A DNA stretch of 46,209 bases from Flavobacterium sp. ACAM 123 (GCF_000264055.1 NZ_AJXL01000019.1:1-46209), one strand, 5' to 3'. Counted from the first letter of the stretch, positions 33,457 through 43,759 are shown. Numbers and translations: made by a program. Notes: generated by a model from the letters alone, not told the origin.

Positions 33457-33864
33457 GATTAGCTATTGTGTTCCATACTATTTTTTGACTAATTAACTTT
33501 TAAAAAACTACCTGTCATCACTTGATTGCATCGTAAACTGCTTGCAATTATTTTAATCGATTACCTATACTAGAACCATAATGATTGCACTACTTTAATT
33601 AAAACTTGCTTTCTAATAACTAAAAACTTCTCAGGGTAAAATAACTAGTAGAAATATCATATAGTAAATATGCTATTAATTTTTATATCTAAAATATAAT
33701 TATAGTATAATAAAACTATACAAAAGACAAAATGCACTATAAATTCTAATAGTATAAAATTCAACTATCAAATTTTACTTAAAACGCTGTATACTAATAC
33801 TCGTCCTAGATAAAGTAAAACTATTGTACTCATTTACCTTTTTTCGAAGTCGATAGTACGCCCA
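33457..33864. other. AT-rich 408-base gap without genes
   Basis: No open frame of note, RNA gene or clear promoter is seen between the priming enzyme and the decarboxylase gene. The pentamer ACTAT or its complement ATAGT occurs nine times (first at 33478, last near 33853), more than expected for a spacer of this size. It could hold regulatory sites for the priming gene or be the scar of a deletion. Confidence 0.5.
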
Positions 33865-34848
33865 TTAACTTATATACTTTGAAAAGTCTTTGTGTTCTTC
33901 TTTGGAAAGTTCTTCTTTAGACATTGATCTGAAATAATCATAGGTAATTTTCATTCCTTCTCCTCGGCTTACTTTGGCGTCCCATCCTAATATTTCTTTT
34001 GCTTTTGTAATGTCTGGTTGGCGTTGCAAAGGATCGTTAATTGGTAAAGGGAAATAAACCACTTTTTGGTTAGTGCCAGTCAGCTTTATAATTTCATTTG
34101 CAAAATCTTTGATTGTTATTTCGTCTGGATTTCCAATATTAACGGGATAGACATAGTCTGAATGCAACAATCTAAAAATACCTTCCACCTGATCGTCTAC
34201 ATAACAGAAGGAACGTGTCTGGTTACCGTCACCAAAAATCGTAAGATCTTCACCACGCAGCGCCTGACCGATAAATGCAGGAATAACTCTTCCGTCATTG
34301 AGTCGCATTCTTGGACCGTAGGTGTTGAATATGCGTACAATTCTGGTCTCTACTCCGTGAAAAGTATGATAGGCCATCGTTATGGATTCCTGGAATCGCT
34401 TAGCCTCGTCGTAAACCCCTCTAGGTCCTATTGTGTTTACATTACCATAGTATTCCTCCGTTTGTGGGTGAACTAAGGGATCCCCATAGACTTCAGAAGT
34501 AGAAGCAATAAGAATTCTGGCTTTTTTAACTCGTGCCAGACCTAAAAGATTATGTGTTCCTAAAGAACCCACTTTTAGTGTTTGAATTGGAATTTTTAAA
34601 TAATCGATGGGACTAGCTGGTGAGGCAAAATGCAAGATATAATCCAACTGACCTGGAACATGGACAAATTTTGTGATATCATGATGATAAAATTCAAAAT
34701 TTTCGAGTTTGAACAGGTGTTCTATGTTTTTTAAATCTCCAGTAATGAGATTATCCATTCCCATTACGAAATAACCTTCTTTAATAAAACGGTCACATAG
34801 ATGCGATCCTAAAAATCCGGCTGCTCCGGTAATAAGTATTCTTTTCAT
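33865..34848 (-). CDS. UDP-glucuronic acid decarboxylase (UXS-type SDR)
   Basis: The 327-residue short-chain dehydrogenase has [10 protein letters not shown] (8-17) for [39 protein letters not shown] (about 116-151) with the catalytic Thr/Ser-Glu and YxxxK, and the [10 protein letters not shown] stretch (about 172-182). This is the pattern of enzymes that turn UDP-glucuronate into UDP-xylose. The EVYGDP and [10 protein letters not shown] sequences favour decarboxylase over UDP-galactose epimerase. It implies xylose or a derived pentose in the surface glycan. The supplier of UDP-glucuronate (ugd) is not in the window. Confidence 0.9.
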   Translation of the reverse strand: MKRILITGAAGFLGSHLCDRFIKEGYFVMGMDNLITGDLKNIEHLFKLENFEFYHHDITKFVHVPGQLDYILHFASPASPIDYLKIPIQTLKVGSLGTHNLLGLARVKKARILIASTSEVYGDPLVHPQTEEYYGNVNTIGPRGVYDEAKRFQESITMAYHTFHGVETRIVRIFNTYGPRMRLNDGRVIPAFIGQALRGEDLTIFGDGNQTRSFCYVDDQVEGIFRLLHSDYVYPVNIGNPDEITIKDFANEIIKLTGTNQKVVYFPLPINDPLQRQPDITKAKEILGWDAKVSRGEGMKITYDYFRSMSKEELSKEEHKDFSKYIS

Positions 34849-34940
34849 ACCTCAATTTTATCATTGCAAGGTATAATAAACCAGCAATATTTGTATTATA
34901 AAAATATATTCTTTCCTTGAAAAAAGGGAGTTGAGCGTTA

Positions 34941-35663
34941 TTATACATCCTCTATTTTTTCTAAAACAAAAACGTTGTTGAAATAGGCCGTTTGATCAAC
35001 GGGTAATAAGAAACTAAAAAGAGTAGCAAAAAAATTAAAGAAAATTATAAATGGAACTAAAAAAACTTGTCTGATGTATTTATTACTCGGTAGTATATTC
35101 TTGACATAATTTAGACAAAACTGAAATATCACTTCAATATAGTTTCCTGTTTTAAAATTATCATTTATTTTAAAACCATTTTTTTGATATATAAACAGTA
35201 AGGCTGGCGTTGTATATCTGGCAAAATCATATGGCATTTCATGTTCTTCCCACATAAAAGGTGTTGTGATTAATGCTTTTCCATTCATTTTTAAAACTCT
35301 GTTAAACTCCTTTAAAACCTCTTCAATGTTAAAAACATGTTCTAAAACTTCCGTACATAGTACGGAGTCAAATCTATTGTTTTCAAAGGGAATTACTTTC
35401 CCGTCATAAAATTGATCAACTGCACTATAGTCGTCATTTCTTCCCTCCATTTTATAATCAATTCCAATATATTCGTTCACATTAAAAAATAATGCTTTGT
35501 AGGGTTTTGTTCCACATCCAAAATCCAATAGAGAGCCACTCAATTGATTAGCATATTTCTTAATTGCAGCATTAATTGATTTCCTTATTAGAAAATTATA
35601 ATTTATAAAAAAACTTAAAATTCCCGGGTGGAATTTTTCCTTTTGAATTATTTTTTTTAGCAT
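34941..35663 (-). CDS. SAM-dependent methyltransferase (class I)
   Basis: The 240-residue enzyme has motif I GSLLDFGCGTKPYK (about residues 43-56), an acidic end to strand 2 (EYIGIDYKM) and motif IV with VLCTEVLEHV (about 104-113). It methylates a small molecule or sugar; the neighbours make an O-methyl sugar in the polysaccharide plausible. A hydrophobic stretch (about 205-226) near the C-terminus may bind membrane. It follows GT4 by 16 bases, and both are on the minus strand. Confidence 0.88.
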   Translation of the reverse strand: MLKKIIQKEKFHPGILSFFINYNFLIRKSINAAIKKYANQLSGSLLDFGCGTKPYKALFFNVNEYIGIDYKMEGRNDDYSAVDQFYDGKVIPFENNRFDSVLCTEVLEHVFNIEEVLKEFNRVLKMNGKALITTPFMWEEHEMPYDFARYTTPALLFIYQKNGFKINDNFKTGNYIEVIFQFCLNYVKNILPSNKYIRQVFLVPFIIFFNFFATLFSFLLPVDQTAYFNNVFVLEKIEDV

Positions 35664-35679
35664 TAGACTTTTTTCGGAT

Positions 35680-36810
35680 TTAAAAACTTTTGGCCTGTTT
35701 TAGATAAAGAGATTCTAATTTAGAAACACTATTTTGAATATTATAATTTTCGACGAATGATTGATAGGCATTTTTAGAAAACTCATCAAGTAGTTCTTTA
35801 TCCATTAATAGCTTTAGGATTTTATTCTTAAAATTAGTTACATCATTATTTTGTACCACAAAACCATTATAACCGTCTTCAATCAAGTCTCTGTTTCCAT
35901 CACAATCCGTAACTATAGAAGGCTTTGAAAGCGCTAAACTTTCGATTATCGAATAAGGCATCCCTTCGTACCTTGCAGTAGAAATATAGAATTTGCATTT
36001 GCTAATAATATTAAAAACATCTGATCTTTCCGTCCAATTTAGGAGTGTAACATTAACGCCCATTCCTAAGGAATCAATAGTCTTTTTCACAGATTCTAAT
36101 TGTCCAGATACGGGCCCAACTCCCATAACTACTAAATGTATTTTTTGACTTTTATTCACTTCATACAAAACCTGAATCATCAGTTCAATATTCTTTTGAT
36201 AGGAAGGCCTACCAACAGTACAGATATATATTTCAGGCCACGTTTTAGAAATTGTTAATTCTGCTATTTCTTCTATTGCATTAATTGAATTATCTATACT
36301 ACATGCCTGTACTTCATTATATCCTACTTCCTTTATCGCCCGGTCCATCTCAGACTTAGAAGTGGCTAACAGTTCAACATTGCCTTTAGAAAACAGCCAT
36401 TCAATAAAAAGAAAAAGCATTCTTTTCGCTTTCGACTCTGTACTTAAATAGGAAAAAGCATGTGGTGTATATATAACTTTTATACCAAGTAACATTCCAA
36501 CTATTCGTCCTATGATTCCTCCCTTTGCACTATGTGCATGAATTAAGTCTGGTTTTTCTTTTTTTAAAACTCTACATATAGAAACAATTGCTTTTAAATC
36601 GTGTACCGGTGAAATATCTCTAACTATAGAAGTGTTGTATGACTGTACCCTGTTTTTATTCTTATCGAAAAAAAATTGATTCGTGTCGTGATAACCATGA
36701 ATGACAATACTAGAAAATCTATTATTGTCAATGTTGTCTAAAATTAATCTCATATAAACGTCTACTCCTCCAATAGAGTGGGCTATGTGAGCAATTTTGA
36801 TTCTTTTCAT
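35680..36810 (-). CDS. Glycosyltransferase family 4
   Basis: The enzyme (376 residues from the ATG at 36810, MKRIKIAHIAHSIGGVDVYMRL) is a GT-B retaining transferase. IYCTVGRPSYQKN-type start of the second domain (about residue 200) and the E-x7-E motif RYEGMPYSIIESLALSKPSIVTD (about 285-307) are visible. It adds one sugar from a nucleotide donor. A longer form from a TTG at 36825 adds five residues and is unlikely. It is upstream of the methyltransferase and divergent from the small lipoprotein at 36961. Confidence 0.92.
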   Translation of the reverse strand: MKRIKIAHIAHSIGGVDVYMRLILDNIDNNRFSSIVIHGYHDTNQFFFDKNKNRVQSYNTSIVRDISPVHDLKAIVSICRVLKKEKPDLIHAHSAKGGIIGRIVGMLLGIKVIYTPHAFSYLSTESKAKRMLFLFIEWLFSKGNVELLATSKSEMDRAIKEVGYNEVQACSIDNSINAIEEIAELTISKTWPEIYICTVGRPSYQKNIELMIQVLYEVNKSQKIHLVVMGVGPVSGQLESVKKTIDSLGMGVNVTLLNWTERSDVFNIISKCKFYISTARYEGMPYSIIESLALSKPSIVTDCDGNRDLIEDGYNGFVVQNNDVTNFKNKILKLLMDKELLDEFSKNAYQSFVENYNIQNSVSKLESLYLKQAKSF

Positions 36811-36960
36811 TAGTCTAATTTTCAATATTTGCTAAAGTAGCCATTATAAATATAGGTACTACATTTTCTGACTTATATATCTTTTCTGTTTGAGCATCAT
36901 AATTTTATGTGGAAAAAAACGATATTTGTGCTTATTATATTATAATCATACTCATTCAAC

Positions 36961-37344
36961 ATGAAAAAATTATCGTTTTTAACAGCCGCTTTTATTATGA
37001 TGTCATTAGTTTCTTGTGGTGAAAAAAAAGACTCCAAAAAGAATGACAAAGAATTAACAGCTGCAGAAGGCTCAAAGGCTGTAACTGTGGAAGTTTCAGA
37101 TGTTGATCGTTATGAAGGTAAAATTGTAAAATCTACAACAGGGCAATGGTATTTAATTAAAGAAGGATGTAGATGGAGGACTAATTCTATTGAAGCCACA
37201 GATAATTATTTAAAAAAGCTACCCGTTGGGCCTGATTATGTCGATGAAAATGTGGCTGTGGAGATTTTACAACAGTTTCCAGAAGTAGGTGAATTATTAC
37301 CTGGTTTAAATTTTAAAAAAGATGAACGTAGTATCGCCCAATAA
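36961..37344 (+). CDS. Small lipoprotein, function unknown
   Basis: The 127-residue protein has a lipoprotein signal with Cys at residue 19 (SLVSCGEKK), then a Lys/Asp-rich linker, and a compact C-terminal part of about 85 residues (VEVSDVDRYEGKIVKSTTGQWYLIKEGCRWRTNS). No family is recognised. It is the only plus-strand gene in the inner part of the polysaccharide locus and stands between GT4 (divergent) and the ligase gene (convergent, no gap). It may have entered the locus later, or act on its own. Confidence 0.7.
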   Translation: MKKLSFLTAAFIMMSLVSCGEKKDSKKNDKELTAAEGSKAVTVEVSDVDRYEGKIVKSTTGQWYLIKEGCRWRTNSIEATDNYLKKLPVGPDYVDENVAVEILQQFPEVGELLPGLNFKKDERSIAQ

Positions 37345-38638
37345 TTAGGAGGATTTTTTTTGTGTCTTTATTCTAAAATAAAATGCCGTAAATACAGACA
37401 TCCAAAAACCACTAAATGCTATTCCGTCAAACCGAATCAAATAATCATCTGTTAGATTAGCAATAAAGAAAAGCATGAAGAATGAAATGACCATGCTGTT
37501 TTTTAACTTAAATCCAATGTATCCAATATATCCAATATAAAGTACAACACCTAATAGTCCTAAAACGCCGAACTTGAGTAAAAAATCGAGATACTGGTTG
37601 TGAACAGGAAGCTGGTATTTTGTTAAAAACAATTGATTGGTCTGTTTGTAATATTTAAACAATTCGTTTTTGCTGTCTGACGAACCAACACCAAAAAATA
37701 GGTGCTCCTTAGTTAAATCTATTGTTGTTTTCCATATCGTTAATCGAGTGACTAATGAACTATAAATCTCTACCTCCGGCCTTTCTATTTGGTCTAACTT
37801 TCCAACCATTTCGAGCTTGTCAAAAATCAATCTATTGTATTTTTCTTCCATAAATTGATTGTTCTTTACAAAAACTGCTACTATTAAAAGCATCGCCAAA
37901 ATAACAACCACAGCGGTCTTAATCATTTTTGAAAAATCTTGTGTTTTGCTAAATTGAAATAGTAAAACTACACTATACGAGAGTAAACTTACTAATAGAG
38001 CAATCCTAGTATTGATAATCAACAAAAAAATAAATGATAAAAGAAACAAAACCAAAAACAATAGTTTGCAAAGAATGAATTTTGATGTTTTTACATTACT
38101 AATCAAAAAGTATAAATTACATATCGAAACGAAAGCAACGTGCATATTCAGTGCTGGCGCATGCATACCAATGGTCTGCGAAAAATGATATCCCATTTGC
38201 CACATGTTCATCCCATAATAAAAACTCAAGAAAAACTGGTTGAATTCAAAATAATACCGAATCAAAAAAAACAATAGCACTACTGTTGTAGTAATAGCAT
38301 ATGCCTTGAGCAAATTATAAAATTGTATGTACTTGTAGTTTCCAATAATAAAAATTGGGAATAACAATAATGAAAGTGATTTCTCTAATGACTTGATTCC
38401 TAAAATGAAACTATCATTATTCCAGAAAAAGAGAATCTCTAATAGGAGAGGAATTGCAATTATCAACAGCGAATAAATTGCTTTTCTGGGAAATTCCATT
38501 TTTTTTTAAAAAAAACAAACTGTATAAAGAAAAGCCAATTATAATGATCGTACATGGCTTTCGAAATATGATTGTAATCGCAATTAAAAAAAGGAAGGAA
38601 TTAACTATAAAACTATGCTTATCTTTTAAAGTTTTCAT
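37345..38638 (-). pseudogene. O-antigen ligase/polymerase (Wzy/WaaL-type), frameshifted
   Basis: The ATG at 38638 gives MKTLKDKHSFIVNSFLFLIAITII and about two membrane helices to FFLKK; the rest of the family lies in the next frame from 38499 (MEFPRKAIYSLLIIAIPLLLE). The join is at an eight-T, nine-A double run (about 38500-38516). Taking one base out restores a 430-residue protein with about 12 helices and the Wzy_C-type periplasmic loop LTKEHLFFGVGSSDSKNELFKYY (about 290). Such proteins join or polymerise O-antigen or capsule units. A long TTG-started form (38650) is less likely; the ATG overlaps the upstream gene end by 20 bases. Confidence 0.78.
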
Positions 38639-39665
38639 AATATAACGCAAAATATATAATTGGCAAAAAACCTATTTTATGGCGAATAGAAGTCCCTAAA
38701 TCAGGCTCGAATATTCCTTGAACTAAAAAATAGGAAAATAAAATAAGTAGAGTCCAAAATTCTAAAAAATGTTTTTTTCTATCTTTCAAACATCTCGCTA
38801 ACTTAATAAATAAAATATAAAAAAGTGTCAGTTCCCAAGCGACAAAAGCTAAAACTTGAGGAGAAAGTAAGTGTTTTAATGCTTGAACTATCGGGATATT
38901 AACTGCTAAATAGCCATAAAAAATACCAAATGCTTCACCATACCATGTTTCTTGTGATATTGGAGACATAATTATCGTGTTGACTGTGTTCGCTTTTTCT
39001 TCAGCATAATCTTGACGTGTTAATTTTGATAAAAATTCTCCTTTCACTATACCATGGCTAAATGACACAAAAACAGCTATCAAAATCCCTGTAAAAATAG
39101 TCGTAAACGCCTTCTTTTTAAAACGGATAAAAGAAATTAAATACATCCCTACAGCAAATATTGGAATTATCAAATAATACACTCGGAAAAAAGAAAAAGA
39201 AACGGTCAACAATAACGCATAAATGACCTTTTCCCTATTGGATTTTTTGGATAAAAAGATAAAGGGAATTGTTGAAAACATCAGGAACGTAATAAACTCT
39301 TTTGTAGGCATTGACATATATATCCCTAACAGCAAAAAAGCAATATAAAAAACTATATTTTTTACACTAATAATATGAAAATTAGATGGAATTCCTATTC
39401 GGTACAGGATATAAGTTGTTATTGAAAACTGAATCACGGCTATTAGAAAAAAGGGCAAGTACTTCAAACCTGTAATCTTGTAGAACATGATTGCAAAAGG
39501 ATAACTACCTACCCAACCAATTTCATTATACTTATCATATACTATAATTAAAGTATCATTAAAATATCGTTCCGGCAATAAAAAAACAGTCAATGTTGAT
39601 AGTACTAAGAAAACGCTAAACAGTAGCAGAAACCAAAACTTGTTCTTTTTAATTACTTTTTGCAT
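38619..39665 (-). CDS. EpsG-like polysaccharide membrane protein
   Basis: The 348-residue protein has about ten membrane helices with the segment KYNEIGWVGSYPFAIMFYKITGLKYLPFFLIAVIQF near residue 45, as in EpsG-type polymerases. There is no nucleotide-sugar motif. It lies between the flippase and the ligase-like gene and overlaps the latter by 20 bases. Either this or the neighbour may be the Wzy polymerase of the locus; the second could then be a ligase. Sequence alone does not tell which. Confidence 0.7.
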   Translation of the reverse strand: MQKVIKKNKFWFLLLFSVFLVLSTLTVFLLPERYFNDTLIIVYDKYNEIGWVGSYPFAIMFYKITGLKYLPFFLIAVIQFSITTYILYRIGIPSNFHIISVKNIVFYIAFLLLGIYMSMPTKEFITFLMFSTIPFIFLSKKSNREKVIYALLLTVSFSFFRVYYLIIPIFAVGMYLISFIRFKKKAFTTIFTGILIAVFVSFSHGIVKGEFLSKLTRQDYAEEKANTVNTIIMSPISQETWYGEAFGIFYGYLAVNIPIVQALKHLLSPQVLAFVAWELTLFYILFIKLARCLKDRKKHFLEFWTLLILFSYFLVQGIFEPDLGTSIRHKIGFLPIIYFALYYENFKR

Positions 39666-39675
39666 CTCATGTGTT

Positions 39676-40995
39676 TTATGTTAAAAATACTACTATTTTA
39701 TCTTTTTTAAAGATTATGATTGCTGCTATCAAATTCCAAAAAAACATACTTATCACATATGAAAATGCAGCTCCACTCATACCATAAATCGGTATCAGTA
39801 TTTGGTTTAAAAAAAAGTTTAACACTACTGCAAAAATGAGGATAACCTGAAAAATATTTTGTCTTCCTGTCATATTCATATACACTTGAACTCCCCCAAA
39901 AAAAGAGCAAATTCCCTGACCAATCAATAATATCAACAAAGGGTCTCTTGCGGCTAGGTATTCTTTACCAAAAAGCATTAAAATCTGTTTTGACAACAAA
40001 CAAAATAAAATTACTATAGGTAAAGAAAGACCAAAAATCATTCTTGCGCTATTACGCATCGTTTTTCTTAAATCTGTTATGTTTTGAGCGAAGAAAAGTT
40101 CTGCTATTTTTGGCGAAATAGTAATGTTCACTGAATTCATAACGACCAGCAGTAATGTCATTAATTTCACCGCCAAAGCATAAAAAGCCACTGTCTCGTT
40201 TCCTTTATATTTTTTTAAAAATATAACATCAAAACTCATCAATAAAAAAATAGCTAACGTACTAATCGCAATCGGATAAGACTTAGAAAAGATATAGCGA
40301 TATGATATTTGATAACTTGATATTGGTTTTTTATAGATAGCACTCTTATCAAAAACTGTAAGAATTCTGAAAGTAGAAAAAATGGATAAAAATACAAAGC
40401 CTATCAAAAATGCATCTACTAAATAGGTTTCTTCATTAATGTAAAACAAAAGCACCGCACCTATGATAACTGATAAATACTTAAAGGTGTTTCTATATAA
40501 TTCGGCAATATAGACCTGCTCTAAAGCCCTTAAAACCTCTGTGTTAAATAGCGTTAGACTATAAAAAAACAACACAGATGTCGCTTTTAGGATAGCGTAG
40601 TAAATTTTATTGTCATTTAAATAAAAACTAATGAATTCTTGCCCGATAATATAGAGTAACGACAGCGTTAATAATGACATTCCTAAAATAAAGAAGATCA
40701 TTTTAATATACACCCCCTTTAAATCGCTTAATTGCTGACGATTCTTCAGCATTCCAGTAAAGTACAGAATAGATTGATCAGTCCCTAATATGCAGATACT
40801 TCCAGTAATGAGCAAAAAAGTTCTGATAAAATCATATTGACCAATTATTTTGGGATCGTAAGTATTTGTTAGAAAAAGAGTAAATCCAAAAAGAACAACT
40901 ACCCCTAAAACACGCAAAAACATCGTTTTAAAACTTTGTACAAGATCTTTATTAGCAAGCGCTCTTTCAAGGTTGTACTTAATTTTTTCTTTCAT
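39676..40995 (-). CDS. Polysaccharide flippase (Wzx-type)
   Basis: The 439-residue protein is a polysaccharide flippase of about 12 helices: LRVLGVVVLFGFTLFLTNTYDPKIIGQYDFIRTF at the start and AVVLNFFLNQILIPIYGMSGAAFSYVISMFFWN near residue 390. It would flip the lipid-linked repeat of this locus outward. It lies 10 bases upstream of the EpsG-like gene and 95 bases after the Wzz-like gene, in the same direction. Confidence 0.92.
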   Translation of the reverse strand: MKEKIKYNLERALANKDLVQSFKTMFLRVLGVVVLFGFTLFLTNTYDPKIIGQYDFIRTFLLITGSICILGTDQSILYFTGMLKNRQQLSDLKGVYIKMIFFILGMSLLTLSLLYIIGQEFISFYLNDNKIYYAILKATSVLFFYSLTLFNTEVLRALEQVYIAELYRNTFKYLSVIIGAVLLFYINEETYLVDAFLIGFVFLSIFSTFRILTVFDKSAIYKKPISSYQISYRYIFSKSYPIAISTLAIFLLMSFDVIFLKKYKGNETVAFYALAVKLMTLLLVVMNSVNITISPKIAELFFAQNITDLRKTMRNSARMIFGLSLPIVILFCLLSKQILMLFGKEYLAARDPLLILLIGQGICSFFGGVQVYMNMTGRQNIFQVILIFAVVLNFFLNQILIPIYGMSGAAFSYVISMFFWNLIAAIIIFKKDKIVVFLT

Positions 40996-41089
40996 AATAT
41001 CCGTTAAGTTTTACAGGCATTTTTGAGATATTGTGTTCGAATATTTCAGAGTAATGAGCTAAACAGTTGCAAAAACGTTCATCCTCTAA

Positions 41090-42070
41090 TTATATATTAT
41101 TTTCAAACTTGACTTTCTGTCTCTTATAAAATCGGATAAAAATTGAAAAAATTAGAAATAAAGAAATTAAAACCAACGGCAAAATTAGTTTTAGCTTTCC
41201 ATTAATACCTTTCGTATTCTTTAAATTGGTAACAATGCTGACATCTTTGATTACTTTATCAGAATTTATTCTTTCTATTCTTTGATATCCCTGTCCTGTT
41301 ATCAAAGAGTCTTTAGTTTTGATAATATTATTCAATTGCGAGTTTTCATTGTAATAAACCAAATTATTACTTGTTCCTCTTGTATTGTTCTGGGCAGCAG
41401 CTAAAAACCCATCGATTTGATTTATTATTAAGTCGCTTTGTTTAATTTTAATCTCAATGTTATTCCTGTTTTCTGTCTTAATTTTCGAATAATACTCTGA
41501 TGAATTCAAATAAGCAAGCACAGGATTTATAAGCCCTTCGGAAGTTATCATGCTAGAAGTAGAAATATTAACAGCATGAAAAGGGTAATTTTTACTGGTC
41601 AAATTAGCTTCTACAATTTTATTTAAATCCCCTTTTTCTGACATTAACTTTATAAGTTCAAAATTTCGCACATTGCTACTGGCAAATTTATAAATGTCTA
41701 GAATCGGTTTAATCTCGACGCTGTTAATTTGATTCACATCTTCAAATCCCAATTTCTTCAAGAAAACGGTATCATTTTCCTTTATTTTAGAGTTTAATAA
41801 ATTAATTTTAGAGTATAAATAGTCATTCGAATTAAAGTTTGGCATTACAATAATTTCACTTTCATAACTTTTGTGGTTGCAGTCTAAATAAAAACCCAAT
41901 CCAAAACCTATAACGAACAAGAGTAAAAATGTCAAAATGTTATTCTTAATAAATAAGATTCCTTTGAAAATTGTTGTAGCAATCCCTTCAAAAAACACGC
42001 CTATTTTTTTAAAAATTTGTGATAAGTCTATTTCCTGATCTTCTTGATTCTGGGGTACGTTTGTACTCAT
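41090..42070 (-). CDS. Wzz-like chain-length or polysaccharide co-polymerase protein
   Basis: The 326-residue protein has one membrane helix near the N-terminus (about residues 45-63), a periplasmic part of about 220 residues with helix-rich, coiled-coil-like sequence, and a second helix near the C-terminus (about 295-315). This is the two-helix plan of Wzz and related polysaccharide co-polymerases that set glycan chain length. There is no kinase domain, so it is not a full Wzc. The genes around it support a role in this locus. Primary sequence match to known Wzz is weak by eye. Confidence 0.72.
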   Translation of the reverse strand: MSTNVPQNQEDQEIDLSQIFKKIGVFFEGIATTIFKGILFIKNNILTFLLLFVIGFGLGFYLDCNHKSYESEIIVMPNFNSNDYLYSKINLLNSKIKENDTVFLKKLGFEDVNQINSVEIKPILDIYKFASSNVRNFELIKLMSEKGDLNKIVEANLTSKNYPFHAVNISTSSMITSEGLINPVLAYLNSSEYYSKIKTENRNNIEIKIKQSDLIINQIDGFLAAAQNNTRGTSNNLVYYNENSQLNNIIKTKDSLITGQGYQRIERINSDKVIKDVSIVTNLKNTKGINGKLKLILPLVLISLFLIFSIFIRFYKRQKVKFENNI

Positions 42071-42079
42071 CCTAAAAAT

Positions 42080-43759
42080 TTATTTTACGTTGAAAATCTG
42101 TTCCAATATTTTTATGGTAATCAAATAAGTAGGTTTTACACCCGTTGTTCCCAGTCCCCCTGAAGCTAATGTGCTTCCGGTTTCCAAAGGGTTGTCTGAA
42201 GCATAATAAGCATATCTCACTTTGAGATCATGGGGAACACTTTTTCTTATTTTAGAGGCTGATTGAATGGCTTTTTGATAATAAGATCCTTCCATTTCTA
42301 AACCAATTACCCCCCAAGTTGATTCATGGAAAAACTTCAATAAATCTCTGTTTTGAAGTGAGGTTCCAAGAACAGTAACCATAGGTCCTGCAAAAACAGC
42401 AATATCATTGCCTTCAAACATCTTTGCCGTTAATTCATTATGGAAAAAATAATTATCGGCTGTTCCTTCATTGATATGGGCATTCGGAATCATGATGTCT
42501 CCTTTCCCTCCTTCAAGAATTCCCGCTTTTCCCATAATAGAAACCGATTCTACATTCAATAAAATATCTTTTTTGAATGGTTTTAATAACTCGTCAATCG
42601 TTTCATAGGCTTGCTCTCCAAAAGCATAATCCATTACAATTAATACCGGTTTTTTATCCCCTAATTTAGCCGATGGAAAAGAGCTGTTAGCCCAATTAAT
42701 TTTTGCAGTATCAAAAATTTGCACGTCAATATTAGTCCCAGACTTATCAGGTATCGAAATCATCCCGTGTTTCAGGGCCACTTCTTCCACTTTGTTTCGC
42801 ACTTCATGCGCGCCAGATCTACTCAACTCTTCGTAAATAAAGAAATCTGATTTTTCTTTAAACTTGGTTTTTAATACCGTGGTGGCAAAAATAGAATTCA
42901 TTACACTGTGCATATTGGCACTGATAACATGAATAGGGCGGTCTAATAACTGATTTGCTTTCAAAACTTCCTTTATATTTGTAGCCCATATTTCACCATG
43001 TATGTGGTGCCCTAAACGCTCTCTTAAAATAGGACTGAACGTAATGGTACGTTTGTGATTGTCGAGACTTTCTTCTATCGCTAATTTTCCTAACCAAAAA
43101 ATCACATGTAAAAAACGATCTGGTGCCGCATCTGATCCAAATGCGTCATATATGTCTAACACATCTTCAAAAGTTCTTCCAAGGATATTAGCCGCATGTG
43201 AAATCGCCTTTTCTTTTTCTATAAGCGTCAATTTTTTATTCTGCGAAACGGCCAGCTGCAGTTTCATCCAGTCACGCGATACTTCACCAGCATCGTCAAG
43301 CAAAACTCGACTTCGTATTTTATGTGATTCAATGAAAATAAAGGTCAAATGGGTCAAAATATCATAGATATCTGAACGGCCTCTCGTGATCTCCACGTTC
43401 ATTTGTTCTTCATCTATGCGGTAACAATTTCTTTTCCTCTTAGGGGGAATAATTGCCTGAAAATGAGATTTAGAATACCCTTCATCAGAAGTAAGGTTAA
43501 TAAATCTACATTCTTCAATTCCTACAGGCAGTCGCTCAATAACATACAATAGTCCGTTTAACTCTACTTTTTCTTCTGCAATGTTTCCATATATTTCTGG
43601 ACGTAACGCTAATAAGGCTTCACGTAACGTATCTCCAGAGATACCCATTGGTTTATAAAACCCCCTGTTGAATAAATGGCGCATTGTAATGTACATTTTT
43701 TCAATGGCTGCCGATGATTCTTGTGCTCGGGATCTAGATATATTTTTATTTTCTTTCAT
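42080..43759 (-). CDS. Large flavobacterial protein with nucleoside-phosphorylase-like C-terminus (DUF6909-type)
   Basis: The 559-residue soluble protein has a helical N-terminal part (1-250) and a C-terminal part that recalls nucleoside phosphorylases: VFAGPMVTVLGTSL, then WGVIGLEMEGSYYQKAI (like the EME motif that binds ribose) and YYASDNPLETG (like the SDN motif with the catalytic Asp). From memory the family is DUF6909, next to a GH3 gene in flavobacteria, as here. It may cleave or bind a nucleoside or a nucleotide sugar. The gene starts 36 bases after the GH3 stop. It ends 10 bases before the Wzz-like gene, so the polysaccharide locus may be read from this promoter. Confidence 0.65.
   Translation of the reverse strand: MKENKNISRSRAQESSAAIEKMYITMRHLFNRGFYKPMGISGDTLREALLALRPEIYGNIAEEKVELNGLLYVIERLPVGIEECRFINLTSDEGYSKSHFQAIIPPKRKRNCYRIDEEQMNVEITRGRSDIYDILTHLTFIFIESHKIRSRVLLDDAGEVSRDWMKLQLAVSQNKKLTLIEKEKAISHAANILGRTFEDVLDIYDAFGSDAAPDRFLHVIFWLGKLAIEESLDNHKRTITFSPILRERLGHHIHGEIWATNIKEVLKANQLLDRPIHVISANMHSVMNSIFATTVLKTKFKEKSDFFIYEELSRSGAHEVRNKVEEVALKHGMISIPDKSGTNIDVQIFDTAKINWANSSFPSAKLGDKKPVLIVMDYAFGEQAYETIDELLKPFKKDILLNVESVSIMGKAGILEGGKGDIMIPNAHINEGTADNYFFHNELTAKMFEGNDIAVFAGPMVTVLGTSLQNRDLLKFFHESTWGVIGLEMEGSYYQKAIQSASKIRKSVPHDLKVRYAYYASDNPLETGSTLASGGLGTTGVKPTYLITIKILEQIFNVK

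Noticed and set aside
38417..38650. Separate small 77-residue membrane protein
   Set aside because: It continues in frame with the ligase-like gene once one base is removed, and its C-terminal part past the run is unlike any natural ending.
41090..42070. Wzc tyrosine kinase
   Set aside because: There is no Walker A/A' or Tyr-rich C-terminal kinase domain; only the two-helix co-polymerase layout.
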